Assembly (NCBI GenBank): GCA_965203195.1
Contig: OZ241860.1
Location: 1,984,001 to 2,048,000 of the forward strand
DNA from: Bin87 sp965203195
GTDB lineage: Bacteria; Chloroflexota; Dehalococcoidia; Lucifugimonadales; UBA3495
Direction of reading: 5' to 3'
DNA length: 64,000 nt
The position numbers were made by a program, and so were the translations under genes. This document shows positions 25,471 to 34,386 of this stretch, one piece after another. The first letter of the stretch is position 1; each line of letters starts with the position of its first letter. The notes beneath the pieces are model-generated. The model searched no databases. It saw nothing but the letters and a program-made list of their open reading frames with translations, and was not told the origin of the DNA.

Positions 25471-26385
25471 ATGACTACTCCCAATGTCGCTACTACCACC
25501 GCTCCCCCAACCCGGCCGGCGGATGCGCCGGCTCTCGCCTCAACCCTGGACCAGTTCCCCGACTTTCCGCCGCGTACCGATATGATGAACACAACGCACC
25601 TCCACGACTACGGGAACCAGCCCACGCTGCGCCTGCATCTGGGCAACCCGGAGACCACCGTAGTACTTGGCGAGGTTCCACTTTACTGGCAGGTTACCCG
25701 GCGGCGCGCCGAAGTCCGCATCCCGGATCTGCTCATCGCCTTTGACATCCGGCGCGCCCGGGTCATTGCCCAGAAGGGGTACTCCATTCGCGACCAGGGC
25801 AAGCCGCCCGAATTCGTGCTGGAGGTGGCGTCGGACACCACGGCGCGCAACGACCAGCTGGACAAGTGGGTTGACTACGCCGCCTTCGGGGTGCTGGAGT
25901 ACTGGCTTTTTGACCCGGACTGGGGCTTGCGCTACCCCAGCGGGCTGATCGGCTGGCGACTGGTGAACGGACGCTTTGTGCGCATCATCGTCCACGAATA
26001 TGCGCCGGGTATGTATTTTGCCTGGAGCGCGGTTCTGGGGCTGTATGTCTGCTGGGAATTCGGCCGGCTGCGCTGGTACGACCCGCTGAAGGGATACTTG
26101 CGCACCCACGATGAGGAGCGGAGCAGCCGCATCGCCGCCGTGGCGCAGCGTAACGAGGAGCGGAGCAGCCGCATCGCCGCGGAGGCGCAGCGGAATGAGG
26201 AGCGGAGCAGCCGCATCGCCGCCGAAGTGCAGCGCGACGAGGAGCGGGACAGCCGCATCGCCGCCGAAGCGCAGCGCGACGAGGAGCGCAACAGCCGTAT
26301 CGCCGCCGAGGCGGAACTCCAGCGCCTGCGCGCCGCAATGGCCCGCCGGCAAGCCGGGGCCGCCGGCAACGGCGACGCGGCATAG
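25471..26385 (+). CDS. Uma2-family protein with a 14-residue coiled-coil repeat
   Basis: The first 200 residues form a Uma2 (PD-(D/E)XK-like) domain: RIPDLLIAFD, PEFVLEVASDTTARNDQLDKW and GVLEYWLFDPD follow the family order. The C-terminal 90 residues are a predicted long coiled coil containing five near-identical 14-residue units (E-E-R-S-S-R-I-A-A-E-A-Q-R-D/N), two heptads each. Uma2 proteins are abundant in cyanobacteria and Chloroflexi; they resemble endonucleases but their function is not settled. This one lies between glmS and uppP with its own spacing of about 115 bases upstream and is probably unrelated to them. Copy number of the repeat probably varies. Two other Uma2 genes lie at 57065-58268. 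Confidence 0.85.
   Translation: MTTPNVATTTAPPTRPADAPALASTLDQFPDFPPRTDMMNTTHLHDYGNQPTLRLHLGNPETTVVLGEVPLYWQVTRRRAEVRIPDLLIAFDIRRARVIAQKGYSIRDQGKPPEFVLEVASDTTARNDQLDKWVDYAAFGVLEYWLFDPDWGLRYPSGLIGWRLVNGRFVRIIVHEYAPGMYFAWSAVLGLYVCWEFGRLRWYDPLKGYLRTHDEERSSRIAAVAQRNEERSSRIAAEAQRNEERSSRIAAEVQRDEERDSRIAAEAQRDEERNSRIAAEAELQRLRAAMARRQAGAAGNGDAA
26110..26319 (+). repeat. 42-bp tandem repeat, five copies
   Basis: Five successive 42-bp units (starting GAtGAGGAGCGGAGCAGCCG) encode the 14-residue coiled-coil repeats of the Uma2-like protein. The units differ by a few substitutions. The length is a multiple of three, so expansion or contraction keeps the frame. Confidence 0.9.
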
Positions 26386-26426
26386 CCGGCAGCGCGCATT
26401 CCGTATGGCGCTGAAACTGCGTTCCC

Positions 26427-27293
26427 TTGTCGCCGGCATACCTGACTGCCCTGCTTTTCGCCGTGGTGCAGGGCGCCACCGAATTCCTGCCCGTATCCAG
26501 CAGCGGACATCTGCTGCTGCTGGCCATCCTTGTGGGGGCCGGCGGCGGCGAACCCTTTTTTACGGTGGCCATGCTGCATTCGGCTACGGCGCTGGCCGCC
26601 GTTATCTACTACCGCCGCGCCTGCGGGCAGGCGGCGCGGGGGTTATGGCGGGCGGGGCCGGCGCGCCGGTTTCTGTGGCGCTACGCCCTGGCCCAGGCCG
26701 CCACGGCCGCCGTGGCGCTGCCGCTGTTTTTCATCCTGACCCGCACGCCGGCGGCGCAATGGCGGCTGTCGCTGTGGGCAATCGGCGTAGCAATGCTGGT
26801 CAACGCCCTCGTTCTGCTGCTCGCCCCGCGCGGGGGCGATGACTCCGGCGATGGCTCCGGCGGCGGCGCGCCGGCGGCGGGCCACGGGCTGCCCGGGCCG
26901 GGCTGGCGCGCGGCGCTGTGGGTGGGGCTGGCGCAGGGCATCGCCGTGCTGCCCGGCCTTTCCCGCGCCGGCCTTACCGTGGCGGTTGGACGGCGCGCCG
27001 GACTTGACGGCGCTGCGGCGGCCGGTTTCTCCTTTCTGCTGGCGCCGCCGGTCATCCTGGCGGCCGCCGCGCTCTGGACGATACAAACCTGGCCGGAGCC
27101 GAAAAGCGGGCTGGCGGACGGGCAGTCGGCCAGCGTGGCGCTGGCAATGGGCGCGGTTACCTTCGTCATCGCGCTGGGCGCCATTCACTGGACGGCGTCG
27201 TGGGCGCGCGCCGGGCGGCTGTGGTGGTTTGCGCCGTGGAATGCGGCGTTGGGCGCCGGGGCGCTGGCCGTGGCCGCCGCGGGCGCTATTTAA
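26427..27293 (+). CDS. uppP: Undecaprenyl-diphosphatase UppP (BacA)
   Basis: UppP recycles undecaprenyl pyrophosphate to the monophosphate carrier needed for peptidoglycan and surface polymers, at the outer face of the membrane. Both family motifs are clear: VVQGATEFLPVSSSGHLLLL near residue 14 and GLAQGIAVLPGLSRAGLTVA near residue 170. The 288-residue protein has about eight hydrophobic segments. The start is a TTG; an alternative further downstream would cut the first helix. A Gly/Ser/Asp-rich stretch (GDDSGDGSGGGAPAAG) of about 20 residues lies in the loop before the second motif and is not usual. Together with glmS and yvcK just upstream it makes a cell-wall-related neighbourhood. Confidence 0.93.
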   Translation: MSPAYLTALLFAVVQGATEFLPVSSSGHLLLLAILVGAGGGEPFFTVAMLHSATALAAVIYYRRACGQAARGLWRAGPARRFLWRYALAQAATAAVALPLFFILTRTPAAQWRLSLWAIGVAMLVNALVLLLAPRGGDDSGDGSGGGAPAAGHGLPGPGWRAALWVGLAQGIAVLPGLSRAGLTVAVGRRAGLDGAAAAGFSFLLAPPVILAAAALWTIQTWPEPKSGLADGQSASVALAMGAVTFVIALGAIHWTASWARAGRLWWFAPWNAALGAGALAVAAAGAI

Positions 27294-27414
27294 GGCTGAA
27301 ACGGCGTCGCCGGCGCCGGTGCGGGCGATTGCCGCAGCCGCTATAGTAGGCGCCGGCCACGCTGTTCTGCCGCTGCCCCGGCTTTACCGCCGCTTACGCG
27401 ACTTTACTGGTTGC

Positions 27415-27448
27415 CAGACTTTACTCTTGACCAGACTTTACTCTTGAC
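27415..27448. repeat. 17-bp perfect tandem repeat
   Basis: CAGACTTTACTCTTGAC occurs twice in a row and the start of a third follows, just upstream of the glycosyltransferase gene. Each unit contains TTGACC across the junction, a possible -35 box, so the repeat may affect promoter strength; no good -10 is seen. Confidence 0.8.
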
Positions 27449-27473
27449 CAGACCGCGATCGGAGGCAACCGGG

Positions 27474-28763
27474 TTGATTGATCTTATTGAGTATCCCCAG
27501 ATCGATGCCGGCCGTTACCTTGACCTGCTGCCGCCGGAAACGGCCGGCAGCCTGGCGGAGCTGGCCGAGGGGTTCCGCGACCGGAGCGTCATCCACATCA
27601 ACAGCACGGCCTACGGCGGCGGCGTGGCGGAAATCCTCCATTCGCTGGTGCCGTTGAGCAACGCCCTGGGCGTGAACACCAGGCGCGCCGTGATTACGCC
27701 GCCGGACGCCCGGTTTTTCGCCGTCACCAAGCGCATCCACAATATGCTGCAAGGCGCGCCCGGCGAACTTTCCGATGACGAGCTCGCCATATACTATGGC
27801 TGTCTGGACGATGTGGCCGGTGCCGTTAAGCGCAGCGGGCTGGAGGCGGACATCTGGTTTCTGCATGACCCGCAGCTGCTGCCGCTGGGCCGTCTGCTGA
27901 ATGGCGCCGCCCGGACCCGCATCTGGATTGTCCACATTGACCTGACCCGGCCCAACCCCGGGCTGCTGGACGAACTGCTGCCGCTGACCGCCGCCTACGA
28001 TACGCTGGTCTGTTCACTGGACGATTACATTCCGGCCCGGCTGCCGGCCGGTTTGCCGGCGCGCACGGCCCCGCCGGCCATTGACCCGCTGACCGCCAAG
28101 AATGCGGTTATGCCCCCGGAGCGCGCCGCTCAAATCGTGGCCGCCCTGGGCATTGACCCGGCCCGCCGCCTGGCCACGCAGGTATCCCGCTTTGATGTGT
28201 GGAAAGACCCCTGGGGCGTTATTGACGCCTACCGGATGGCGCGGCGGACGCACCCCGGCTTGCAGCTGGCGCTGCTGGGTTTGAGCCAGGCCAACGATGA
28301 CCCGGAAGGCGCGCAGGTGGCGGCGTCCGTGCGCGACTACGCCGCCGGCGATGCCGACATTCATCTGTTCTTTGCGCCGGAGGGCCTGCCGGCGGGCAAC
28401 GATGAAATCGTCAACGCCCTGCAAACCCATTCCGATGCGCTGTTGCAAAAGTCAACCCGCGAGGGATTCGGGCTTACCGTTGCCGAAGGGATGTGGAAGG
28501 GCAAGCCCATGGTGGGCGGCAATGTGGGCGGCATCCGCTTGCAGATTGAGGACGGGCGGTCGGGCTACCTGGTCAATTCGGCGGCGGAAGCCGGGGAACG
28601 CATTGCCCGGCTGCTTGCCCAACCGGATTTGCGCGCTGAAATCGGACGCAACGCCAAAGAGCGGGTGCGGCAGCGTTTCCTGATGCCGCGCCTGCTGCGC
28701 GACTATCTGAAGGCGGCGCAATGCGCCCGGCGCCGGGGCCGTTCCCGCAACGGAACGCATTAA
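27474..28763 (+). CDS. GT4 glycosyltransferase, trehalose synthase (TreT) type
   Basis: The 429-residue protein has the start VIHINSTAYGGGVAEILHSLVPL typical of TreT and related retaining GT4 enzymes, and the C-terminal nucleotide-sugar motif in KSTREGFGLTVAEGMWKGKPMVGG (E-x7-E pattern). TreT makes trehalose from ADP- or UDP-glucose and glucose; some members act as other glucosyl transferases. I chose a TTG start with GGAGG 8 bases before it; a longer in-frame start would need to pass through the 17-bp repeats. No other trehalose gene is nearby. It is likely cytoplasmic and could provide a compatible solute in a marine setting, which is inference. Confidence 0.85.
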   Translation: MIDLIEYPQIDAGRYLDLLPPETAGSLAELAEGFRDRSVIHINSTAYGGGVAEILHSLVPLSNALGVNTRRAVITPPDARFFAVTKRIHNMLQGAPGELSDDELAIYYGCLDDVAGAVKRSGLEADIWFLHDPQLLPLGRLLNGAARTRIWIVHIDLTRPNPGLLDELLPLTAAYDTLVCSLDDYIPARLPAGLPARTAPPAIDPLTAKNAVMPPERAAQIVAALGIDPARRLATQVSRFDVWKDPWGVIDAYRMARRTHPGLQLALLGLSQANDDPEGAQVAASVRDYAAGDADIHLFFAPEGLPAGNDEIVNALQTHSDALLQKSTREGFGLTVAEGMWKGKPMVGGNVGGIRLQIEDGRSGYLVNSAAEAGERIARLLAQPDLRAEIGRNAKERVRQRFLMPRLLRDYLKAAQCARRRGRSRNGTH

Positions 28764-28864
28764 TATGCCCGTTGCCGTACTGCCCGTTGCCGGGACGAAA
28801 TACGGCGGCATTCCGTATTTGGGCCAGGGGCGGGGCGATGCCGGCACAGGTCGCATTGCGCCGC

Positions 28865-28870
28865 TATAAT
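28865..28870 (+). promoter_or_regulatory. Consensus -10 box upstream of the phosphatase-like gene
   Basis: A perfect TATAAT lies 122 bases before the ATG of the next gene in otherwise GC-rich DNA. No good -35 is found 16-18 bases upstream, so it is weakly supported. Confidence 0.35.
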
Positions 28871-28992
28871 GACGGGAAGGCAACGAGGGCAGAAACGCGA
28901 CAGGACGCCCGCCCGTCCGCCAACGCCAATGCCGAAGCCAGCCGCCGCCGAGCCGCCGCCCGCCGGCGGGTTCCGACAGGGGGACAGCCAAA

Positions 28993-30096
28993 ATGCCGCG
29001 CGCCACCATACTGGTAATGATTGACGGGCTGGACCCGGAATACCTGGCTGCCTGCCCGGCGCCCAACCTGCGGCGGTTCGCCGAGCAGGGCTTCCGGGCC
29101 CACGGCGGCGGGATGATGCCCAGCGTCACCAATGTGAACAACGCCTCAATGGTCACCGGCCACTACCCGGCCCAGCACGGCATCGTCTCCAACTACTGGC
29201 GCGACCGGCAGGCGGGAATTGAGCAGTATGTGGAATCGGGCGAGTTCATCTGCTCCGACACCATCTTTGCCCAGTGCCGGCGGCGGGGCGGAAGGTCGCT
29301 GCTGGCGGCGTCCAAAGACAAGCTGCGGCGTCTGCTGGGCGACGATGCCCACTTGGCTTTTTCCGCGGAACAGCCCACGTCGGCGGCCGTTGCCGACGCC
29401 GGCGACCCGCCGCATATCTACTCGCTGGAAGTCAACGGCTGGACGATCGACGCCGCCCGCGCCGCCCTGCAACGGGAGCATTACGACCTGGCGTTTATCG
29501 CCACCACCGATTACGCCATGCATACCTACGGGCCGCAGCATCCCGAATCGGCGCGCCACCTCGCCATCCTGGACGCCGCCCTGGGGCGGCTGGTGGACGA
29601 CCTGCCCGATGTGCAGATTCTGATTACCGCCGACCACGGTATGTCGGACAAGCGCCGTATGCTGCATCTGCCGGCCATCCTGGCGGAGCATGGCATCGGC
29701 GCCCAGGCGGTTCCCGTCATCAAAGACCGCTATGTGGCGCATCATTACAACCTGGGCGGCTGCATTTATGTGCATCTGGACGACCCGGCGGCGGTTGACG
29801 ACGCCCTGGGCGCGCTGCGGGCCGCCGACGGCGTTGAGGAGGCGATGCCGCGCGGGGAGGCCGCCGCCCGTATGTCGCTGATGGGCGCGCGGCTGGGCGA
29901 CATTCTGGTCACCGGCGCGGCGGATGTGGTGTTCGGCGACCCGACGGAAGTCACCCTGCCCCCCGGCCTGCGTTCCCACGGCTCCCGTCACGAGACGCAG
30001 GTGCCCATCATCGGCTACGGCGGCGATTTCGGGGGCTTTGCGTTCCGCGAAAACCGCGACCTGGGACGCTATGTCAGCCAGCGGGTGTTCGCCTAG
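28993..30096 (+). CDS. Alkaline phosphatase superfamily enzyme, phosphonoacetate hydrolase-like
   Basis: The 367-residue protein has metal-ligand motifs of the superfamily in order: MIDGLDPEYL (first Asp, about residue 10), the nucleophile region PSVTNVNNASMVTGHYPAQHGI (Thr about residue 45), TTDYAMHTYGP (Asp and His), ITADHGMSDK (Asp and His) and SHGSRHE near residue 330 (last His). The T-N-V-N-N context around the nucleophile is characteristic of phosphonoacetate hydrolase (PhnA), which splits phosphonoacetate to acetate and phosphate and needs two zinc ions. No signal peptide is visible, in line with a cytoplasmic enzyme. No other phosphonate gene adjoins it, so the substrate should be treated as likely but not certain. 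Confidence 0.85.
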   Translation: MPRATILVMIDGLDPEYLAACPAPNLRRFAEQGFRAHGGGMMPSVTNVNNASMVTGHYPAQHGIVSNYWRDRQAGIEQYVESGEFICSDTIFAQCRRRGGRSLLAASKDKLRRLLGDDAHLAFSAEQPTSAAVADAGDPPHIYSLEVNGWTIDAARAALQREHYDLAFIATTDYAMHTYGPQHPESARHLAILDAALGRLVDDLPDVQILITADHGMSDKRRMLHLPAILAEHGIGAQAVPVIKDRYVAHHYNLGGCIYVHLDDPAAVDDALGALRAADGVEEAMPRGEAAARMSLMGARLGDILVTGAADVVFGDPTEVTLPPGLRSHGSRHETQVPIIGYGGDFGGFAFRENRDLGRYVSQRVFA

Positions 30097-30174
30097 GGCG
30101 CACTGTCCCTTCACTATACTGCCGGGCCACGCTACTGGCTCTTGCTTCCCCCAACCTCTGCGGTGAAAATCATT

Positions 30175-31089
30175 ATGGCTACCCTGTCGGTGCGCGCTCC
30201 GGCCACTACTGCCAACCTCGGCCCCGGCTACGATTGCCTGGGGATGGCCCTTGACCTGTGGAACCGCCTCACCGTAAGCACGGAGACGGCGGCGCCGGCG
30301 GTGCGCGTGCGCGGCGAAGGCGCCGGCGAACTGGCGGCGGATACGGAAAACCTGACCTACCGGGCGATGCGGTTTCTGTATGACGAAGCCGGCGTGCCGA
30401 TGCCCCCGCTGGCACTGGAATGCGACAACGCCATACCCCTCAGCCGGGGCCTGGGCAGCAGCGCGGCGGCCATCGCCGGCGGGCTGGTCGCCGCCAACGC
30501 CCTGCTGGACCATCCCTTTACGCCCGGCGAAATGCTGGAAATGGCGGCCACTATTGAGGGGCATCCCGACAATGTGGCGGCGGCGCTGCACGGCGGCCTG
30601 CAACTGGTGGTGACGGACGAGGGCAGCCGCATCTACACCGCGCCCATCGGCGTCCCCGATGATTTGCAGGCGGCGCTGTTCATCCCGGAGCGGCGCATCG
30701 CTACGGCGGACGCCCGCCGGGTTCTGCCGGCGCAGGTGGGGATGGCCGACGCCGTGCATAATATGAGCCGCGCCGCCCTGCTGGTGGCGGGGATGATGGG
30801 CAACCGCCCGGAGTATTTGGGGATTGCCACGCAGGATCGGCTGCATCAGCCCTACCGCCAGGCGCTGTTCCCGGCGATGAAGGTTATTTTCGCCGCCGCG
30901 CGCAACGCCGGGGCGCTGGGCGTGTTTCTGTCCGGGAGCGGCAGCGTCATCCTGGCGTTGACGCGGGAACGGACGATGACGGTGGCCTACGAGATGTTTG
31001 ACGCCGCGCGGACGGCCGGCGTGGAGGGCCGGGTGACCATCACCCAACCGGCGGCGCAGGGGGCGCACCTGATGCCGGCGGCGGAATAA
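30175..31089 (+). CDS. thrB: Homoserine kinase ThrB
   Basis: ThrB phosphorylates homoserine in threonine synthesis. The 304-residue GHMP kinase has VRAPATTANLGPGYDCLGMALDL at the start, the ATP-binding motif PLSRGLGSSAAAIAGG near residue 90 and EGHPDNVAAALHGG, followed by the third GHMP motif GVFLSGSGSVILAL near residue 255. The ATG at 30175 best fits the family; a longer in-frame start adds residues not seen in ThrB. Threonine synthase (thrC) and homoserine dehydrogenase are not adjacent. A damaged copy of its 3' end lies at 32789-32871, beyond the methylase gene that follows convergently after 20 bases, so the 3' flank has been rearranged. The gene itself looks intact. Confidence 0.95.
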   Translation: MATLSVRAPATTANLGPGYDCLGMALDLWNRLTVSTETAAPAVRVRGEGAGELAADTENLTYRAMRFLYDEAGVPMPPLALECDNAIPLSRGLGSSAAAIAGGLVAANALLDHPFTPGEMLEMAATIEGHPDNVAAALHGGLQLVVTDEGSRIYTAPIGVPDDLQAALFIPERRIATADARRVLPAQVGMADAVHNMSRAALLVAGMMGNRPEYLGIATQDRLHQPYRQALFPAMKVIFAAARNAGALGVFLSGSGSVILALTRERTMTVAYEMFDAARTAGVEGRVTITQPAAQGAHLMPAAE

Positions 31090-31109
31090 AACCTGGCCGG
31101 GTCTGCTGA

Positions 31110-32678
31110 TTACGCGGTGGCCGGCGGCGCTTTCGGCCGGGCCAGTTCGGCCAGATAGTCCGTGGCCCACTGGCGGGCGATGCGGAGTTCAATGCGCCGG
31201 TCAATCGCCCGGTCGCCGTACCAGCGACCGTTGCGCCGGTTATCCTGGCGCAGGGCGGTCAGCGTCATCGTGTTGGATTTGCGCTTGTTGCAGGGGCCGC
31301 ACAGCGGGGCGCGGTTCTCCAGCTCGTTGCTGCCGCCTTCGGAATCGGGCAGAATGTGGTCCAGCTCCAGAAACTCGGCGGTGGGCGGCTCAAAGCCGCA
31401 GCCCCAGCAGCGGACGCCCCACTGCTCAACCAGGATGTCCAGCATTTCCTGGCGGCGCATTGTAGCCGGCCGGCGGCGGCGGTACACCGGCCCCAGATGC
31501 GGGGCGCTTTCGCCATCATCGGTGCGCGCGGGCGGGATGTAGCGGATTTCACAGGCGGCTTGCAGCTGGGGCATCAGGCTCTGCTGCTGCGCCTTGAAAT
31601 CGTCAACATTGATGCCCAGACCGAGCAGACGGTTGGCGACGTGATAGGCGGCATCCTCGCGGCGGTCGATGCCCACCCAGCGGCGGCCCAGATTCTGGGC
31701 GGCAATCGGCGTGGTGGCACACCCGCAAAATGGGTCCAGCACAATATCACCAGGGTTTGAGCCCGCCGCGACAATGCGTTCATACAGGGCCAGCGGCTTT
31801 TGGTCGGGCGAGCCGGTGCGCTCGCGACGCGGGGCGTGCATCATATCGGCAATGTCCGTCCAGGTATCGCCAAGCATTACATTTTCGATGACATCATTGC
31901 CACGAGTCTCCAAGTCGTATCTGATTCTGATGTTACCGCTTGCCGTGCGGTGAATCCTACTTTCCGATTCCAGACGCGCAACGCTGGAATCGGTATAGTT
32001 CCCGCGTGGGGCCGTTTTAAAAGCCTGGCCGTTATTGTCGATGCGGATGTGCGACGGGAGGGATGACTTCGGATGGCGGATTTCCCCGCTTACCCGGTTG
32101 TACCGGGCTTCGGGCGACTTGCCGTAAACGTAGATAATTTCGTGGTTACGCGGGAACTGGCGGGATGTAGCCTTTCCTCCGCGGCCGCTTTTCCCATAAA
32201 CCCAAATTACCTCGTTCCTGAAATTCCGCTTGCCAAAGATGGCGTCCAATACCATGCGGATATAGGCATTGGCGCTGTGGTCGCAGTGCAGGTAGATGCT
32301 GCCCGTCGGTTTCAGCACCCGGTGCATTTCCAGCAGGCGGACGCCCAGGAAGCAGAGGAACGCCGCCGTGTCGTCGTCCTGCGTCATCCGGGTGGATTCG
32401 ATGACCTGGAACAGGGCCCGGTTTTCGTCCTGGATTTGGTCCAGCCAGATGCGGTGGACGGGTTGCCAGAGCCACTGGTCAGGGCGGTTCAGCATAGTCG
32501 GGTCGTCGGCCCAGCGCCAGGCGTCCTCGTACTGGCTGGCCGAGGCGGCGCGGTTGCGCTTTTTGTTGAAAGGCGGGTCGGTGGCGATTAGGTCCACGGT
32601 TTCGCTGTTCATCCCGCGCAGGACATCCAGGTTGTCCATATTGTAGAGGACGCGGTCGGGGAAGTTCTGCTGGGCCAT
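31110..32678 (-). CDS. Beta-class DNA methyltransferase fused to an HNH nuclease domain
   Basis: The 522-residue protein starts at an ATG with AGGAG 9 bases upstream. The catalytic motif TDPPFNKK (33-40) precedes the SAM motif DPFCGCATT (314-322), the beta-class order, with the target recognition region between. Residues about 405-475 form an HNH nuclease with a zinc knuckle: CWGC (423-426), LELDHILPDSEGG (with DH at 439-440) and LCGPCNKRK (459 onward). A single chain could both modify and cut DNA, or the HNH part may cut modified DNA. The gene carries its own consensus promoter. It sits between thrB and a truncated repeat of the thrB 3' end, which points to insertion as a unit. The gene at 38691-40082 has the same design. 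Confidence 0.92.
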   Translation of the reverse strand: MAQQNFPDRVLYNMDNLDVLRGMNSETVDLIATDPPFNKKRNRAASASQYEDAWRWADDPTMLNRPDQWLWQPVHRIWLDQIQDENRALFQVIESTRMTQDDDTAAFLCFLGVRLLEMHRVLKPTGSIYLHCDHSANAYIRMVLDAIFGKRNFRNEVIWVYGKSGRGGKATSRQFPRNHEIIYVYGKSPEARYNRVSGEIRHPKSSLPSHIRIDNNGQAFKTAPRGNYTDSSVARLESESRIHRTASGNIRIRYDLETRGNDVIENVMLGDTWTDIADMMHAPRRERTGSPDQKPLALYERIVAAGSNPGDIVLDPFCGCATTPIAAQNLGRRWVGIDRREDAAYHVANRLLGLGINVDDFKAQQQSLMPQLQAACEIRYIPPARTDDGESAPHLGPVYRRRRPATMRRQEMLDILVEQWGVRCWGCGFEPPTAEFLELDHILPDSEGGSNELENRAPLCGPCNKRKSNTMTLTALRQDNRRNGRWYGDRAIDRRIELRIARQWATDYLAELARPKAPPATA

Positions 32679-32749
32679 TGTGGGGTACTCCTGTCCTGCG
32701 ACCATACTGTTGCCGGTATAATGAGGATTTCCGCAGCACTGTCCGGTTA

Positions 32750-32779
32750 GATATATTGTATTTACAGCGTCCGTGTCAA
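32750..32779 (-). promoter_or_regulatory. Promoter of the methylase-HNH gene
   Basis: On the minus strand a perfect TTGACA (32774-32779) is followed after 18 bases by TATATC (32750-32755), four of six matches. The patch is AT-rich, unlike its surroundings, and lies about 70 bases before the methylase start codon. Confidence 0.65.
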
Positions 32780-32788
32780 GTTGGGGCA

Positions 32789-32871
32789 GTTCCCGGCGAT
32801 GAAGGTTATTTTTGCCGCCGCGCGCAACGCCGGGGCGCAGGGGGCGCACCTGATGCCGGCGGCGGAATAAA
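32789..32871 (+). pseudogene. Remnant of a second thrB 3' end
   Basis: The first 49 bases match thrB positions 30867-30915 with a single mismatch, and the next 34 bases match 31057-31090 perfectly, ending in the same GCGGAATAAA. The 141 bases between (47 codons, an in-frame length) are missing, joined at a shared GCG. The remnant and the intact thrB end flank the methylase-HNH gene as direct repeats. It has no start and makes nothing. Confidence 0.92.
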
Positions 32872-32922
32872 GCGGGGCCGGGCCGCGCCGGGCCGCTTGC
32901 CCGCATTGAATCGCCTTGCCGT

Positions 32923-34386
32923 CTATTCCCGCAATTCCGCCGGCACCGGAAAGTCTTTGATAAATGACTTGGCGTATGACATCCAGCCGCCCTGGTAGGG
33001 TCGTCCGGTCTGCCGGATGTAAAAGTCCATATCATCCGAATTCAGCGCCGACAGCAGACGCTTCCGGTCGACGCCGGGCTTGGGCTTGACGCAGTAGCCG
33101 GAATAAAAGGTCGCATCCGCGTTGGGGCAAACCTGAAAGTTGGGGCGCCGGTTCATGCCGGAGGTCAAAATCTTGTCGCCAAACCCGGAGACGATGGAAA
33201 CCTGCCGGCCGAAAGCGTACCAGCGCGCCGGGTCAAATCGCCCCTTGTCCCGGTTGAGCAGCCGTTCCCGGTGGGAAATCAGCCACCGGTAGGCCACGGG
33301 AGCATTGGCGGCAATATCGCCTTCGGGCAGCAGCCGGCCGTGGTCATCATACGGGAAAATGGCGACGCGGCGCACCGGATCCTGCCCGTCGCGCATCACC
33401 GACGCTTTGACCACGGGGCGCAGGAGCCGGGGTTCCAGCCCGATGGCGCGGGCCTCGCCCGCCGGCAGGATGAATACCCGGTCGGCCAGTGTCTGTATGC
33501 CTACATGGATGTCCGCAACCGCCGCCAGGCGCGGCCCCCGGCGGGCCAGTTCCTGCATCCGCCGCCGTTCCGCCGCCGTGGCCGCCAACCAGGTATGCGC
33601 GGGATTGCCGGCGTCCAACGCGATTGCCCCGGCGTCATAGAAACGCGCGCCGTCATACTTTGATACCGGGATGTCTGCCGGCGCGCCGTCTTTTCGTATG
33701 ATGGTGACGGCGGTGTAGGTGGTAACATCGTCAAAGACTTGGTGTTCGCCGAAGTCAATAATTCGTTCCACCCGGTGGGATTGCGCCAGCAACTGGCGCA
33801 GTGCCGCCCCGGAGGCCGACCGCAGCCAGCTGGAGGGGGCAATGTAGCCCAGCAAACCGCCGCTGCCGAGCAGGGCCAATCCCAGCTCGTAAAACACCAG
33901 GAACAAATCAGTGGCGCCGCGCGTAACGCGCCAGCGGCCGGCGATGCGATGGCGGCCTGACTGCTCCAGATGCTGCACCCGCACATAAGGCGGGTTGCCG
34001 ACGATATGCGTAAATCGGCCCCAATCGGCGGCGAAAGCGTCCCGGTCAAAAGCATTTCGTACTTGCAGGTTCCATTGGACCCGCGCGCCGGGATGCCATT
34101 GAGCCAGAGTGTCATCCAGGCGGGAGCGGCAGCGGGCGATGGCGGCGGCGTCTATGTCGTAGCCGGCCATACGGCCCAGAGCGGCCAGGGCATCGGCGCG
34201 GCCCAGGCGCGTCAGCAGCCGGCGGGCCACGGCGACCAGAAAGGCTCCTTCGCCGCAGGCCGGGTCGCAGATGGATGCCGCGCCCAGCCCGTCGGCGCCG
34301 GCCGGCAGCGCATTGTCTAGTACCAGAGCCACGATGGACGCCGGGGTATAGACTACGCCTTGCCGCTTGCGGGTGGAAATACTCAT
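32923..34386 (-). CDS. Type II N6-adenine DNA methyltransferase
   Basis: The 487-residue enzyme has motif I DPACGEGAFL (41-50), GYDID for the SAM hydroxyls near residue 73, and motif IV VGNPPYVRVQ (127-136), the gamma-class order of Eco57I/TaqI-like methylases. Residues about 285-480 should be the target recognition domain (it contains HVGIQTLADRVFIL and PYQGGWMSYAKSFIKD). Its start codon overlaps the stop of the next gene upstream, the putative restriction enzyme, by 4 bases (ATGA), so the two are translationally coupled. Together they look like a complete type II system. Note that nuclease precedes methylase in the operon, so expression control may matter to protect the host. Confidence 0.9.
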   Translation of the reverse strand: MSISTRKRQGVVYTPASIVALVLDNALPAGADGLGAASICDPACGEGAFLVAVARRLLTRLGRADALAALGRMAGYDIDAAAIARCRSRLDDTLAQWHPGARVQWNLQVRNAFDRDAFAADWGRFTHIVGNPPYVRVQHLEQSGRHRIAGRWRVTRGATDLFLVFYELGLALLGSGGLLGYIAPSSWLRSASGAALRQLLAQSHRVERIIDFGEHQVFDDVTTYTAVTIIRKDGAPADIPVSKYDGARFYDAGAIALDAGNPAHTWLAATAAERRRMQELARRGPRLAAVADIHVGIQTLADRVFILPAGEARAIGLEPRLLRPVVKASVMRDGQDPVRRVAIFPYDDHGRLLPEGDIAANAPVAYRWLISHRERLLNRDKGRFDPARWYAFGRQVSIVSGFGDKILTSGMNRRPNFQVCPNADATFYSGYCVKPKPGVDRKRLLSALNSDDMDFYIRQTGRPYQGGWMSYAKSFIKDFPVPAELRE

